Shown piece by piece: positions 46,899 to 58,712 of a stretch of DNA of 64,000 bases. Source of the DNA: Canna indica (taxonomy: Eukaryota > Streptophyta > Magnoliopsida > Zingiberales > Cannaceae). The stretch lies in NCBI GenBank assembly GCA_034359265.1, contig CP136892.1:85800001-85864000 (forward strand), written 5' to 3'. The notes below the pieces were generated by a model that worked only from the letters and a program-made list of their open reading frames with translations, had not been told where the DNA came from and searched no databases. The translations under genes were made by a program, and so were the position numbers. Every line of letters begins with the position of its first letter. The first letter of the stretch is position 1.

Positions 46899-49800
46899 AT
46901 GATGCACTGTGAATGGGACGAAGACCAGGACTACGAACCAGACTGGAACAGTGAGTATGAAGAGGACGAGGATGAAGACCTAACAATCCTACGAAACCTC
47001 ATGACAATACACAATGGCGACCACAACTCTGATAATGCTCCTCCTAAATGGGACACATCGGATGACGATTCTAACGAAGTTTCGCCTACAATAAATAGGT
47101 GGAACCTATTTTTCTCCGACAAGGACGGGAAAGAAGTGGCAATTTATGACGATGATGAAGAGGACGAAGATGATGATGATGATTTTGAAGCTAGATTTCG
47201 ACAGTTTCAGCTGGGCGATGAAGAAATCGCTTATGCAGCAGAAATGGAATACCCTATTTTCAAGAAACTAATTAAGCAGGTAGAAGATAAGGAAGAAGAA
47301 TCTGCTTTCACTACAGCTACAACTGCAGAATCATCATTCACAAGACTCCCGAGAGAACCAATAATGGGACCAGCTATGTACCCTCCAGGAATCCCAGCCA
47401 ATTACAACCCACATGGGGTTGGGAGTTCAAACATACCCGTAATCAATTCTAGGGTAACTGGTTTGATAGGCGATTATTCAAAATTGCATAATGAGAAGTT
47501 CGTGCTACCCTCTGCACAATCTAATACGGGAGCTATTTTAGTACTACCAGAACATCTAGGGCAGTGCAGTGATGTGATTTCAAGGTGGGAGTCCATCACA
47601 TTAAATCTGGTAAATGAGAAGAACTGGACTGACAATAAGTCAAAAATGTGCTTCATAGAAAATCTGTTAGGGGAAACCGAAAAGAAAATATGGATACAGT
47701 GGAGAATGGCATATCCAACGGAGTATGATGAATTAACAAACATCGCCGATGATCCCCAGAACGTTTTATCCCAAATCAGAAGAATGTTCCTACTAGATGA
47801 CCCAACAACGGGCTCGACTGAAGAACAAAATCGAGCTTATGAGGATTTGGAACGACTATCCTGCACTAATGTGAAAGACCTTTTTGATTATCTCAATGAC
47901 TACAAGGTTTTAGCAGCCAAGTCAGGACGTATGTACATCTCATCAGAGCTATCGGAGAAACTATTTAGAAAAATGCCTCCGATTATTGGAAAAGAACTTG
48001 AAGCAGTGTTTGCTCAGAAATACCCAGGAAATAATGTCGGTGTATTCCCAAGAATACATTTCACTTATCAGTATTTAGAAGAGCAGTGTAAACGAGCGGC
48101 ATTCCAAAGAAGCCTGAAGGACCTGACAATTTGTAGGCAAATACCAATACCTGGTTACTACAAGAAAGAAAGAAAATATGGGCTGAGAAAGGCAAGAAAT
48201 TACAAAGGTAAGCCACATGATACCCATGTCAGGATCTTTAAAAAGAAGCACTCAGATAGAGTGAAGAAATGCAAGTGTTTTATCTGCGGAGAGGAAGGAC
48301 ACTTTGCAAGGGAATGTAAGAGGAAGCAAGGAAACATAGCTCGAGCAGCTATAATTGAGAATCTGGAACTCCCAGATAATTGGGACGTCTTATATGTTGA
48401 TCTCAATGAACCAGATAGCGATGCCATCTGTTCATTCTCAGAAGGGGAATATGGGACAGCGCATACGCTTTCAATGGATATGACTGATCTACCCTATGAA
48501 TCCGCGTTTATAATGATCGCGGAGGAGGATCCAGAAAATCCTGAGGATGAATTAATACTTGTGGTCATCACAGAAGAGGCAACCTCCACCAAAGAGAACA
48601 ATTGGAGGACAAATATCACATTACCAGAGACCATGAACAACTGTGTACATCGATGGGAAGATAACAGCCCAAGTGTTACAAAAGGCTGTGAAAGGTGTAC
48701 GTGTTGTAAAGAACTGACAAATCCTAGGATGAGGGCACACTGCAGGAGCTGCCTGCTGACAGTTTGCCCTATGTGTTCAAGATTCAACTTAGGCAGAAAA
48801 CTGACTATTATCAAAGCAAACTTCCTACCCTATAGTGACAAAGACAGTCTGATACGAGAGCTGCTAGAATACACCAGATATCTACTGGCAGAAAACGACC
48901 ATATTAATGAAGAAAATACCAGACTGAAGCAAGAAATTGAAGTACTAAAGACAAAACAGGACGTGGAAGATTTAGAAGAGGAATTTCATAACCTAAGTTT
49001 AGAGGAAGAAGAAAGACAAAGAAAAGGAAAATACCATTCTGAAGAGTTACAAAATTATCCTACTGAAGGGATAGTACAGAAGCAGAAAGGAGTAGTTTTT
49101 AAGGAAGCTGAATCGGCAAATCAGCTTTCAGCAGAAATCTCTGAAGAGTTTGCAACGTTAGAGGACAAAATTGATCATCCAAAAGGGAGAAGGATATTGA
49201 ATCGACTTTATAATATGGTAATTATCATGGAGATCCCTAATGTGAAGCATTTTAGAGTACAAGCTATATTGGATACTGGCGCTACGGTCTGTTGCATAGA
49301 CCAAGACTCAATTCCAACAGAAGCTTTAGAGCCAAGCGCATATCCTATTCAGATTAATGGTGTGAACTCGCAGCAGATAGCGAGTATGAAGTTGAAAAAT
49401 GGATCAATGTCGATTGAGGAAAATAGGTTTAAAATACCTTTCACATACGCTTTTTCTATGAACAAGAAGGATGACATCCAGATGCTAGTGGGATGCAATT
49501 TCATAAGAGCTATGCAAGGAGGTGTACGAATCGAGGAACAGACAATTACTTTCTACAAGAAGGCCACCTCTATCACAACCAGAAATGATACAGAAGTCAC
49601 AGCCTTAGCAGCAGTGGATGAACTAAATATGACAGAAAACGAATATCTTGAAGTACTGAGAGCAACAACGTATGATGACTGTAAGGAGTCCGAGATGTTC
49701 AAAAGAAGGTTTAAGCCCCTCCTAAAAAGACTCAAGGAGCAAGGGTTTATAGGAGATAATCCTATTGAGCATTGGTCTAAAAACCAGGTCACCTGCAAGC

Positions 49801-51809
49801 TGGATATAATCAACCCGGATTTAACAATCCAGGATAAACCACTAAAGCATGTTACCCCAGCCATGAAAGAGCAATTTGACCGGCATATCAAGACACTGTT
49901 AAATCTCGGAGCCATCAGACCAAGCACGAGTAGGCACCGCACTATGGCGATAATGGTCAACTCTGGCACGACTATTGACCCAGTTACCAAAGAAGAGGTA
50001 AAAGGAAAGGAGCGGATGATATTCAATTACCGGACACTTAATGACAATACCCATAAAGACCAATACAGTCTCCCAGGTATTAACACCATCCTGAAGAGAA
50101 TAGGCACTAGCAAAATATTCTCGAAGTTTGATCTGAAGAGCGGATTCCACCAAGTTGCTATGGATCCTGAATCTATCCCATGGATCGCTTTCATAGTACC
50201 AGGAGGTTTGTACGAATGGCTTGTAATGCCATTTGGGCTGAAGAACGCCCCTGCAGTATTTCAACGCAAGATGGATAAATGCTTTGAAGGTACGGAGAAC
50301 TTCATAGCAATATATATTGATGATATTTTAGTCTTTTCTGAAACTGAAGAACAACATGCTGAGCATCTGAAGAAAATGCTCGAGATCATTGAAAGATGGG
50401 GATTAGTGCTTTCCCCCACTAAGATGAAGATAGCCACAGAAGAGATAGAATTCTTAGGTGCAATTATTGGCAGAAACAAGATCAGGTTACAACCACATAT
50501 TATTAAGAAGATTGTTTCATTTGATGAGGAAGATCTCAAGAATAAAACCGGATTACGATCATGACTAGGAATTTTGAACTATGCCAGAAGTTATACCCCA
50601 AATTTGGGAACTCTCTTAGGGCCATTATACTCAAAGACAGGCCCCCACGGTGACAAGAGAATCAAATCTTCGGATAGAGAGCTGATTGCTAAGATTATAA
50701 ACTTAGTTCAACATTTGCCAGACCTGGAGCTACCACCCTCAAATGCATACATCATATTGGAAACAGATGGATGTATGGAAGGTTGGGGAGGAATTTGTAA
50801 ATGGAAAGCCAAGAAAAATGACCCAAGGCAATCTGAAAAGATATGTGCCTATGCAAGTGGGAAGTTTCCGGTAATGAAGTCAACTATTGATGCAGAGATA
50901 CATGCCTGCATGGAAACATTAAAGGCACTTAAGATTCACTATCTTGACAAGCAAGAAATCACCTTAAGAACGGATTGTCAGGCGATTATTAGCTTCCATA
51001 ACAAGTCAAGTCAGAATAAACCATCCAGAGTTCGATGGATTAACTTCGTCGACTTTATCACAGGCACAGGTATTCATGTTCATTTTCAACATATTGATGG
51101 TAAGATGAATGTTCTGGCCGACGCACTTTCCCGGGTTACGACAAATCTTATCACAACAGAAGAAATACCAGAGTTTATGATCGAGAATCTGTCGACACTT
51201 GAAGGCGCTTTAGAAGAAACAGAGCAAGCGCCATTGAAAGTTCTGAAGACGCTAAGTGCCACAATAGACTCAATGACTACACTATTAAGTCAAAACAAAG
51301 AAACATCATTCGTCATAACCTCATGGGATGACGAAATCCAAGAGATAATTGAGGATAACGAGTCGGCCATAAGCGATGTCATGGAAAATGGCCTAATTGA
51401 AAGGTACAACCTATTCTGGAGGCATAATCAAAGACTGGAGCCGGATCTAAACCCGCCCCCACAATGGGAAGAAATCCCATACTGGGATGAGTACGAGGAG
51501 ATAGAAGACATACTAATAAGGGTAGCAAGACATGATTACTTAAATCACGACTCAGAAGAAAAAGCCTCAGAAAGAATTTCGTCAGAACGAAATAAATTGA
51601 AACAACCTGACAGGCGTGAGCAACCAGAAAGCTCTAACGCCAACGCAATTCAGTATGAAGAAACATTCTGGACAATGCTAGAAGATGAAAAATTTGAGAT
51701 CAACCCCGAACCAACGGAACTTGAGCAACAACCCACCAACAAAGAAGAAGAACTTCCTCCGCTGGACTATGATACCTTGCGAAAGGGAAAATATTCAGCC
51801 CGAAACTAA
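46899..51809 (+). pseudogene. Pararetroviral polyprotein (capsid, protease, RT, RNase H) with one internal stop
   Basis: One frame runs 46899-51809, interrupted only by a TGA at 50562-50564; the two parts are 1221 and 411 residues, the latter counted from its first Met at 50574. The N-terminus is very acidic. A capsid-type region follows and ends in a zinc knuckle of C-x2-C-x4-H-x4-C form beginning at residue 460. A second Cys-rich cluster lies at about 596-630, as in badna-like viruses. The protease carries Asp-Thr-Gly at residue 792. RT carries the YIDD box at 1139-1142. The stop falls just after the RT core, before RNase H. As it stands the frame cannot give a full RT-RNase H. Codon use is AT-rich, unlike the UGT genes. 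Readthrough, or a sequencing difference, is not excluded. Confidence 0.85.
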
Positions 51810-51870
51810 GCTGAACTAATGGGGAAGTGGATAACCCCATACTAAGATCCACATTATATTAACAATTTTA

Positions 51871-51880
51871 ATTTTGCAGG
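51871..51880 (+). promoter_or_regulatory. Possible splice acceptor ahead of the small viral ORF
   Basis: AATTTTGCAG lies ten bases before the ATG of the small frame, after a T-rich run. A spliced RNA for a downstream ORF is known in rice tungro bacilliform virus. Use of this site here is only an inference. Confidence 0.35.
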
Positions 51881-51889
51881 TATTTTAAG

Positions 51890-52312
51890 ATGATTTTGGA
51901 CGAACTCCAGAAGTTGGCAATCACAAACCATGGAACTTATTGGTCCACCAAGAAGGACATCTCTGACGCACAACACTGAGCGGTCTTAGGAGGCGCAACC
52001 TCAACTGGAATGCATGAGCTAGAAAAATTGACGGGCAAAATACTATTCAAATACCCAAGGGTAGAGGAGAAGGAACAAAAATGGACCCAAAGAGTGAATC
52101 AAATCCATCACGAGCAGACCCTCAGGACAATTTCAGAGTTAGAAAAACTGTTAGCCATGGCATTTCTGCAAAAGGCTAGGCTGGATCAAGCTGCCACAAA
52201 GGACAACTGGGCTTCTGATGCACTCATAATGGTGAAACATCACATCGAGAATCTTGCCCAGTGTCACAAAATGATAAGAGGCACTAGACAAAGTAATACT
52301 TACTTTGTCTGA
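51890..52312 (+). pseudogene. Small downstream viral ORF, unknown product, one internal stop
   Basis: The frame opens at 51890 and is interrupted by a TGA at 51977-51979. It continues in the same frame to a stop at 52310-52312. The second part, from the Met at 52010, is 100 residues, charged and helical-looking, with heptad-like Leu spacing (ISELEKLLAMAFLQKA). I do not recognise a family. It lies between the polyprotein and the promoter-like region, so it is part of the viral unit. Confidence 0.6.
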
Positions 52313-52522
52313 CAACTGACCCACACAAGGACAATAATGGAACCACTCCATGTGCCGAAGGATAAGACCAAGGACGGTGTCACTATCATCTTAGCTGTAA
52401 ATGTAAGATAAGCATGTACGAAGGAATCTCTTTATGTCAAGCTTTAATAATTCGATAGTCGATGGGGCCCAATGAGCACCCGTATTGAATTATTGAGCTT
52501 TTTTATTATGCTTCCTTCAAGT

Positions 52523-52532
52523 CTATAAATAG
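52523..52532 (+). promoter_or_regulatory. TATA box of the viral promoter
   Basis: CTATAAATAG sits about 210 bases after the small ORF and is followed by a leader-like stretch rich in pyrimidines and TTCAAG words. In circular pararetroviruses this promoter makes the pregenomic RNA. Here the order (ORFs, then promoter) shows a linear copy opened upstream of the capsid frame. Confidence 0.7.
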
Positions 52533-52930
52533 AGTCAGTCTCTGAGTTGTAGAACACACTGGAGATCCCAGAAGTTCTACTTCTCATAAGTTATCCTTCA
52601 AGAGTTGTAATCTTTCAAGATTTGAGTTCTAATTTCAAGCTTTTAAGCTTTCCACTACCCATCTTCGTATTATTATAATCGTTTCATTCCTCATACTGCT
52701 CCCGCGTCTTTAACGGCCAGCGATCGATTTGAGAAGCACGCATCCGCCTTCCCCCTCTGGTATAAAATTCGCTATGCTTGCTTGTGCGGTTGCACCCCAC
52801 CTTGTAAGCGGACACCATTGCCGATTGGATAGCAACACTTAATTTTTTTATCGTACGAATCGCCAATGTATTTCGGAGAAGACCAAGACATATTCATTTT
52901 CCGTATTAGGAGAGGTCGTGCTTGCTCGCT

Positions 52931-54914
52931 TTAGACATATTTGAAATAAATAAATTCAATTTTTATAATAAAAAAAAAATAAAAATTATCAGGAAGTCTT
53001 TGAATCATTGATGACTCGTTAAAAAGGCAATCTATAATAACTAAAATAACATTGTTTATAAGAAAAATAGTCACATGTAATTAAAAATAAATTAATGTTA
53101 TAGTGATAAATATATATATATAATTTTTAATGATATAGTCTTTATACATCAATCCTTTGTCGAAAAGTCTTTAATAGTCTCCAAATTTTTTTAAAATATA
53201 TTCTAATAAATAAAATTTCTCATAATATAAGAAAATAGTCGTATGTAATTAAAATTTAATTTCATGTTATAATGATCACAAAAATTATATAAATTTCTAG
53301 TATTAAATATTTTAAGACAAAAAAAACAAATTAAAGACTTTGGTCCGGTAATATGGGACGTTAAAATCAAAATTCATACTATTTAGTTCTGGTTTTCGGA
53401 ATTTATGAAAGTTAATTCGACTTCCGAAAATTACTCAAATAATTTTCCATAATATTTTTGAAATGGTTAATTTCATAATGTCCCTTATAATTTTAGCTTC
53501 TTACGAATTTGATTCGTATTATATTTTTGTCATAATTTGAACGTCAATCTTTTCAAACCTATTCTAATATCGTCAAGTATCTAATTTCTAATTATTAAAA
53601 TAATGCTTTTAGTAACTTTTTAAAATATCATAATTACTAAATATATCACAAACGTTTGTGGATGTTTTCGGATATATCTCAACTTTTTTTTTAATCAATA
53701 GGGGTACTCTAGTTTTCAATTTGCTCCAATTATATTCCACCATCTATAAATTAATTGTTAAGTTCAGCTCTGACGTAGAAGAACATGCCACGTCAGTATC
53801 CCTAAACAAATAAAAAATTAAAAAATATCACATTAATAGACATCTTTAAATATGGTTTAAGTGACTAACTACGTAATATGTTTTGATTTTTAAAAAATTT
53901 CTCAAATTTATCTCAACTTCTGATTTTCAACTAACATATGTCGCACATTTTCGATTTATTTCAATTATACTCTGCCATCAAGTTATCATCGATTTTTGCT
54001 ATTAGGACACTTGGTAGCATGGTCGAGATTGGTCAAAAGTCCCGTCAACATCAATTCATAAATACACTTAAAGATAATAAAATGTCATGATATTATAAAT
54101 CTTTGGAGTCTAAAAATTAATTATGCAAATTGAGATATAAGGAATCATGCCACTGAGAACAATGTAATTAGTCCTTAGTAAGAGTGATTCTGACTCCAAG
54201 TGACAATGACACATAGAGGTGGACGTGAGTGTTGAGAATTTAGGCGAATGTGGATTAAGAAAAAAGAATAGAAAAATGTGATTTTTAAATGAGTTGGTCA
54301 AATAAAATATTTTTCATTTTTAATTATATTTAGGGATGCTAAACTTAACTTTGAACCATCGCCAGTCTCACTCAGCATCTTAATAGTCAAATTGATGATA
54401 ACATCATGATATGACATAACTGAAACAAATCGAAAGTATGATATCGTATCGAATAGAAATAAAAAAAAGTTAGGATATATATGAACAAAAATAAAAATCA
54501 AGTTATAATATGTAATTAGCCATTTAAACCCGGTCAAAAAAATATTTGACAACGTGATATTTTTATATTTTTTATTTATTTAGATATGCCGACATTACAA
54601 TTTTGATCCACGTCTAACAGTAGTATTGCGTTAGCATCCAAATGATGAAATTAAGATCTCCTCGACGATGATATATATATAATTGAAGAAAATTGAAAAA
54701 TTGAAGTACCATATTGCTAAAAAAATGTTGTGTTAGATTTAGAAACCCCCTAAAGTTGGATTATATTTAGTAATTACCCGGATAAATAATATATATATAT
54801 ATATATAATATTTGTATAATTATCATAATAATATTGTTTTTTATACATTGAAGAATTACAATATAAATGTTCAACGTAAAATATTTTGATTAATATATAC
54901 TTGTTACTTACTAT
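52931..54914. other. AT-rich right flank of the viral insertion
   Basis: It contains two copies of AAAATAGTC(A/G)(C/T)ATGTAATTAAAA (about 53066 and 53236). The left viral flank has a similar piece near 46670. 53690-53780 and 53920-54060 resemble the repeat at 22090 (ATATATCTCAACTTTTT, TCCAATTATATTCCACCATC). No gene is seen. Confidence 0.6.
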
Positions 54915-54941
54915 AAACAACTACAATATGTCAACTATGGA

Positions 54942-54953
54942 TAGCATAGTTGG
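54942..54953 (+). promoter_or_regulatory. Box A of the SINE
   Basis: TAGCATAGTTGG fits the TRGCNNAGYNGG consensus for RNA polymerase III. Confidence 0.8.
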
Positions 54954-54986
54954 TGGTAACATATTGAATATTGCCTAAAAATTTAG

Positions 54987-54997
54987 GGTTCGAATCC
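54987..54997 (+). promoter_or_regulatory. Box B of the SINE
   Basis: GGTTCGAATCC fits the GGTTCGANTCC consensus exactly. Confidence 0.85.
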
Positions 54998-55026
54998 TAG
55001 TATGATCATCTATTGTGACTTTCTAT

Positions 55027-55369
55027 TAGAGGTGACAATGGGTTGGGCCCGCCCATGGGCGGCACGGGCTCGGCCCGGTTTCGGATCGTGCTTGGCCCAG
55101 CCCGGCATGGTTGTGCCCAGGAGACGAGTCGAGCTCGTCTCCTGGGCACACACGGCCCGCAGTCGAGTCGTGCGCCCTAGGCCTGGTTTGGCCCGAGTAG
55201 ATTTTTTTAAAAAAACAAAAAATTTAACCTTTAAAATTTAAATATTTAAAAATTAGATTTAATTATTCGGGCTGGTCCGACCCGAGCTTGAGTGGGCAGG
55301 CTTGGGCCTCGGCTGGGCTTGCTCGCGGTGTGTTCAGGCCGTGCCAAGCACGGTCCATTGCGACCTCTA
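55027..55369. mobile_element. hAT-type MITE (343 bp) nested in the SINE
   Basis: The terminal repeats are TAGAGGTGACAATGG and, complemented at the right end, TAGAGGTCGCAATGG. An exact 8-bp target duplication CTTTCTAT lies at 55019-55026 and 55370-55377. The interior is GC-rich and has a 39-bp palindrome at 55112-55150 (TGTGCCCAGGAGACGAG and its complement). It has no coding capacity. Confidence 0.92.
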
Positions 55370-55405
55370 CTTTCTATCTTTGTTTTAAAAAAACAACTAC
55401 AACAT

Positions 55406-56428
55406 AAAATTTTAGACAGCAAAAAATATATTAATTGCTCCATAGTTGGTAGAAAAAAGTTTTGATTGTTATTAAATTAAAAATTTATGAACTTCACCCA
55501 TGAATATTGTATATTTGTATATATAAGGAAAAACTATTACATAGAAAATATATTTTCACAATATTAATTCATAGGTAAATATTAAATGTATTTTAAAAAA
55601 TATGTTTTAAATATTTTCTATAATTAATTCACGGTAAATAAATAATATAATGCTAAACTTAATATTTATTATCTTCAAAGATTAATACTTCTACTCATAG
55701 AAAATTAACATATTTAAAAAATAAAGAAACTAAATTCTAAATGTGATTTTTTAAATATTAAATATTAAATAATTTATTTTTACAAATATATTTTAGAGAC
55801 TTTTATTTATAAAATACCATCTTACCTTTTTTATGAGAAATTTGCGTTTGTTATTTCTTAACAGCCCAGTAACGTTCTTGTTCCGGTATTTATTAGTTAG
55901 GCGGCTGCAACAGTGCAACCTCCAAAGGACGAAAAGCCGTGCCACGATTGGTCACCGTCCATCATCATCGTGACACCATACGATTCCGGCAACTATCTCT
56001 ATTGACGCGTGTTCAAATCCTGTTGGTTCGAACAGCTGCGTCTTGTCTTTTATTGCGCTCAGGCTTCATCATTTGTCATCAACGGCAATTCATATGGTCG
56101 CATAGGTCTACTATGCTTACGTCCGCACTCCAATCTGTGCCGGACCACCCTCCGGCCCTCCCGCTATGTTTCCTCTTGCCTTTTACCGCACGGCTCCGAA
56201 AATTCCAACCCTTTCTAATTATTTAGTTTTCTTTTAAGAAAGCGGAGAAACAGAAAAGCTTTTACTGTTAAGGATCTCCTCCAACAGTTGTAAAAGATCT
56301 CTTATTATCGGACGGTTGATGGTGCAAATGATATTCGAATGTGCGCAGTTGATTGGTAATGTATCAAATCATAAGATGTTATTAGTAGGTGGATTTGGGG
56401 CGCATCATAAGAAATCATTTATCTCCCT
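55406..56428. other. Spacer and 14-3-3 promoter
   Basis: AT-rich to about 55860, then mixed composition. A short GC-richer frame at 55939-56226 has no recognisable product. The 14-3-3 promoter should lie in the last few hundred bases. Confidence 0.5.
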
Positions 56429-56437
56429 ATTTAAAAC
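56429..56437 (+). promoter_or_regulatory. TATA-like box of the 14-3-3 gene
   Basis: TATTTAAAA lies 131 bases before the start codon and is followed by a pyrimidine-rich leader (TTCTCTTCCTCGG). The spacing is typical of plant promoters. Confidence 0.6.
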
Positions 56438-56559
56438 CTGCATTCTCTCACTGGATCAATTACTTCTCCCTCTATTTTCTTTTCCGATTTCTCTTCCTCG
56501 GTTCCTCCTCCTCGGTTACTCTGGGCGGTTAAGTAGCGGCGCAGGAGGCAACTGCGGCG

Positions 56560-58712
56560 ATGGCGGGGACGAGGGAGGAGAACGTCTACTTAGCGAAACT
56601 TGCGGAGCAGGCCGAGCGGTACGAGGAAATGGTGGAGTTCATGGAGAAGGTGATAGGGGCTGTCGCGGCGGAGGCGGAGGATCTCACTGAGGAGGAGCGC
56701 AACCTCCTTTCGGTGGCGTACAAGAACGTAGTCGGCACTCGCCGCGCCTCGTGGCGGATAGTTTCCTCCATCGAGGTGAAGGAGGAGAGCCGCGGGAACG
56801 AAACTCGCCTTGTCGCCATTCGCGATTACCGGGCCAAGATCGAGGCCGAGCTCACATCTATCTGCGGCGGCATCCTTTCCCTCCTCGAAGAGAAGCTCGT
56901 TCCTTACACCTCTTCCTCTGAGTCCAAGATTTTTTATCTGAAGATGAGGGGCGACTACAACCGCTACCTAGCCGAGTTCAAGATTGGCTCCGAGCGCAGG
57001 GACGCCGCAGAGTCCACTCTCGCTGCGTACAAGTCCGCCCAGGTATTTGTTTGTCCAAACGACACGCGATTGTCTTCTCTGATCTACCCTTGATTAATTC
57101 AGATTTGCTCGACAGATCGCACATCGAGCTGTTTATCATATTTGACGATTGATTGTCGATCTCTGAAGATGCTGGGGGATATTAATCTGTCTTCTCTTTT
57201 TTGAATCACATAGGATATTGCTACAGCTGAGATGGTACCCACACATCCGATCCGGCTTGGACTAGCGCTTAACTTCTCGGTGTTCTACTACGAGATCTTG
57301 ACCTCACCGGACCGTGCCTGCGCCCTAGCGAAGCAGGTGAGCGATCTCTTTGATCTGAACATAATTGTAAATCACGGTTTCTTTCAGTTGAATCTGATAT
57401 GTTTCTCTCTCTTGGATCATATTTGAGTAAATTTTGCTATCGTTATTGATGTTCAGTATCACAATTTGTTTCTTCTCATCATGCGTGCTCAGTGCTCTCC
57501 AGTCTCCTCAGTCTGAGAAACCAATTATCGTTATTTGAATGATATTCCTAATTTATTGTCTACCCGTATCGTGTTAAGTTTTTGAAAATTATTCTAGGCA
57601 AATGTTCCTTTTGTCTTTGCTTGATTGACATATATGAGATGCAGAGGTTTTGTGTTGTGTGTGTGTGTTTTTTTTAATTAATTTATTTATTGTGTTGTGT
57701 GTTATATTCTTGCACTTATCAACTCACTTTTCTCCCTTTATTCTGCTTTATCTCGGTAGCCCTACTGCCTTAGTTTCTGAAAATGTCTCGTTGATTACTT
57801 TTATTTGTGAACCAAGACTGCCAATCCCTCTATGCTTTTTTTCCTTTCTCCTCCAAGAGTTTGATTTCTTTTCCCCTTTCTTTCTTGATCTGCTCTCATC
57901 TGAACTCTTCTAGGCGTACATTTCCAATAAGATAAAATAGATGAATGCAATATGCAATTTAATTATTCTTTCGAATTGGGATACATATTCAATAAATGAT
58001 TCATTTATCCTGACGAAAAGTAGTTTAGTCGTATTGTAATTGAGACCGTTGTTTATTTCATTTTAAGATTATATTATATAGACAATAATAATCCCCTCAT
58101 TGCCTTCCTATATTAATTGGACTACATTTATTCCTATTTCATAAATTGCATGCATAGTTTTTGTTTGATTAATAGAACCCAGAGATTTGTTATTGTTGTT
58201 TTAAGTCAGTCTCTATCGAGTGCTATTCTGCTTATTGGCCTAGTCAATGTTTTGATCCATTTTTTTTTCAAAAATGGACGAATATCAATGTTTTTTTATT
58301 ACGTTTACTTTTACGTTGGTAAGACCCCTGAAAGGAGGTCTATAAAAAAAAGACTCCTGAAAGGTGGTTGTGGGTAGTAAATTTCATTTTGAATTATTTA
58401 TGGTGGCTATTCAGTGACTTTCCTATTCATCATCCTAACCGCAACAGGCATTTGATGAAGCGGTTGCTGATCTGGATACCCTAGGAGAGGAAGCTTACAG
58501 AGATAGCACTCTGATTATGCAGCTCCTTCGTGACAACCTAACATTGTGGACTTCAGACTTGCAGGTAGGTTTAATGTCATCACTTAACAGTGGCTCTGCC
58601 AGAATTTGTTGAATCCTATGGTTGCTAATCGTGCTAATTGTTGGTTTATTCTTGTTAGGATGATGGAGGAGATGAGACCAGAGAAGCACCCAAAGGCGCG
58701 AATGGACAGTAG
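56560..58712 (+). CDS. 14-3-3 protein, four exons
   Basis: Exons 56560-57042, 57214-57336, 58448-58564 and 58659-58712 join in phase 0 to 258 residues, a normal length. 14-3-3 dimers bind phosphoserine/threonine motifs on client proteins, mainly in the cytosol and nucleus, and change their activity or location. The groove residues are present: Lys55, Arg62, Arg135 and Tyr136 (family pattern Lys-Arg-Arg-Tyr). The first signature [11 protein letters not shown] spans 47-57. The second ([20 protein letters not shown]) lies in exon 3. The short last exon codes the variable acidic tail [17 protein letters not shown]. The four-exon layout fits the non-epsilon group. No lesion is seen. Confidence 0.95.

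Larger units (their letters stand above)
46850..52930 (+). mobile_element. Endogenous pararetrovirus (caulimovirid-like) insertion
   Basis: The region carries a capsid-protease-RT-RNase H polyprotein frame, a second small frame, and a strong TATA region with a leader, in that order. There is no integrase and there are no LTRs. The Cys-rich segment between capsid and protease and the RT-RNase H end point to Caulimoviridae rather than a Ty3 element. No movement-protein region and no Met-tRNA primer site were seen, so it is either partial or of unusual layout. The ends are approximate, set where viral-type sequence gives way to AT-rich repeats. Confidence 0.85.
54930..55390 (+). mobile_element. 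tRNA-derived SINE, interrupted by a hAT MITE
   Basis: Pol III box A (TAGCATAGTTGG, 54942-54953) and box B (GGTTCGAATCC, 54987-54997) are spaced as in a tRNA. The unit ends with an A-run before 55391. It is flanked by the direct repeat AAACAACTACAAYAT (54915-54929 and 55391-55405, one mismatch). Without the MITE it is about 110 bp long. It is not a working tRNA because the anticodon arm does not fold into a normal cloverleaf. Confidence 0.82.

Noticed and set aside
46899..51809. Ty3/gypsy retrotransposon
   Set aside because: No integrase, no LTRs, no primer site next to an LTR, and a capsid with a second Cys-rich cluster as in pararetroviruses.
54936..55005. A functional tRNA gene
   Set aside because: Boxes A and B are present, but no normal cloverleaf or anticodon arm can be formed, and flanking direct repeats show a SINE.
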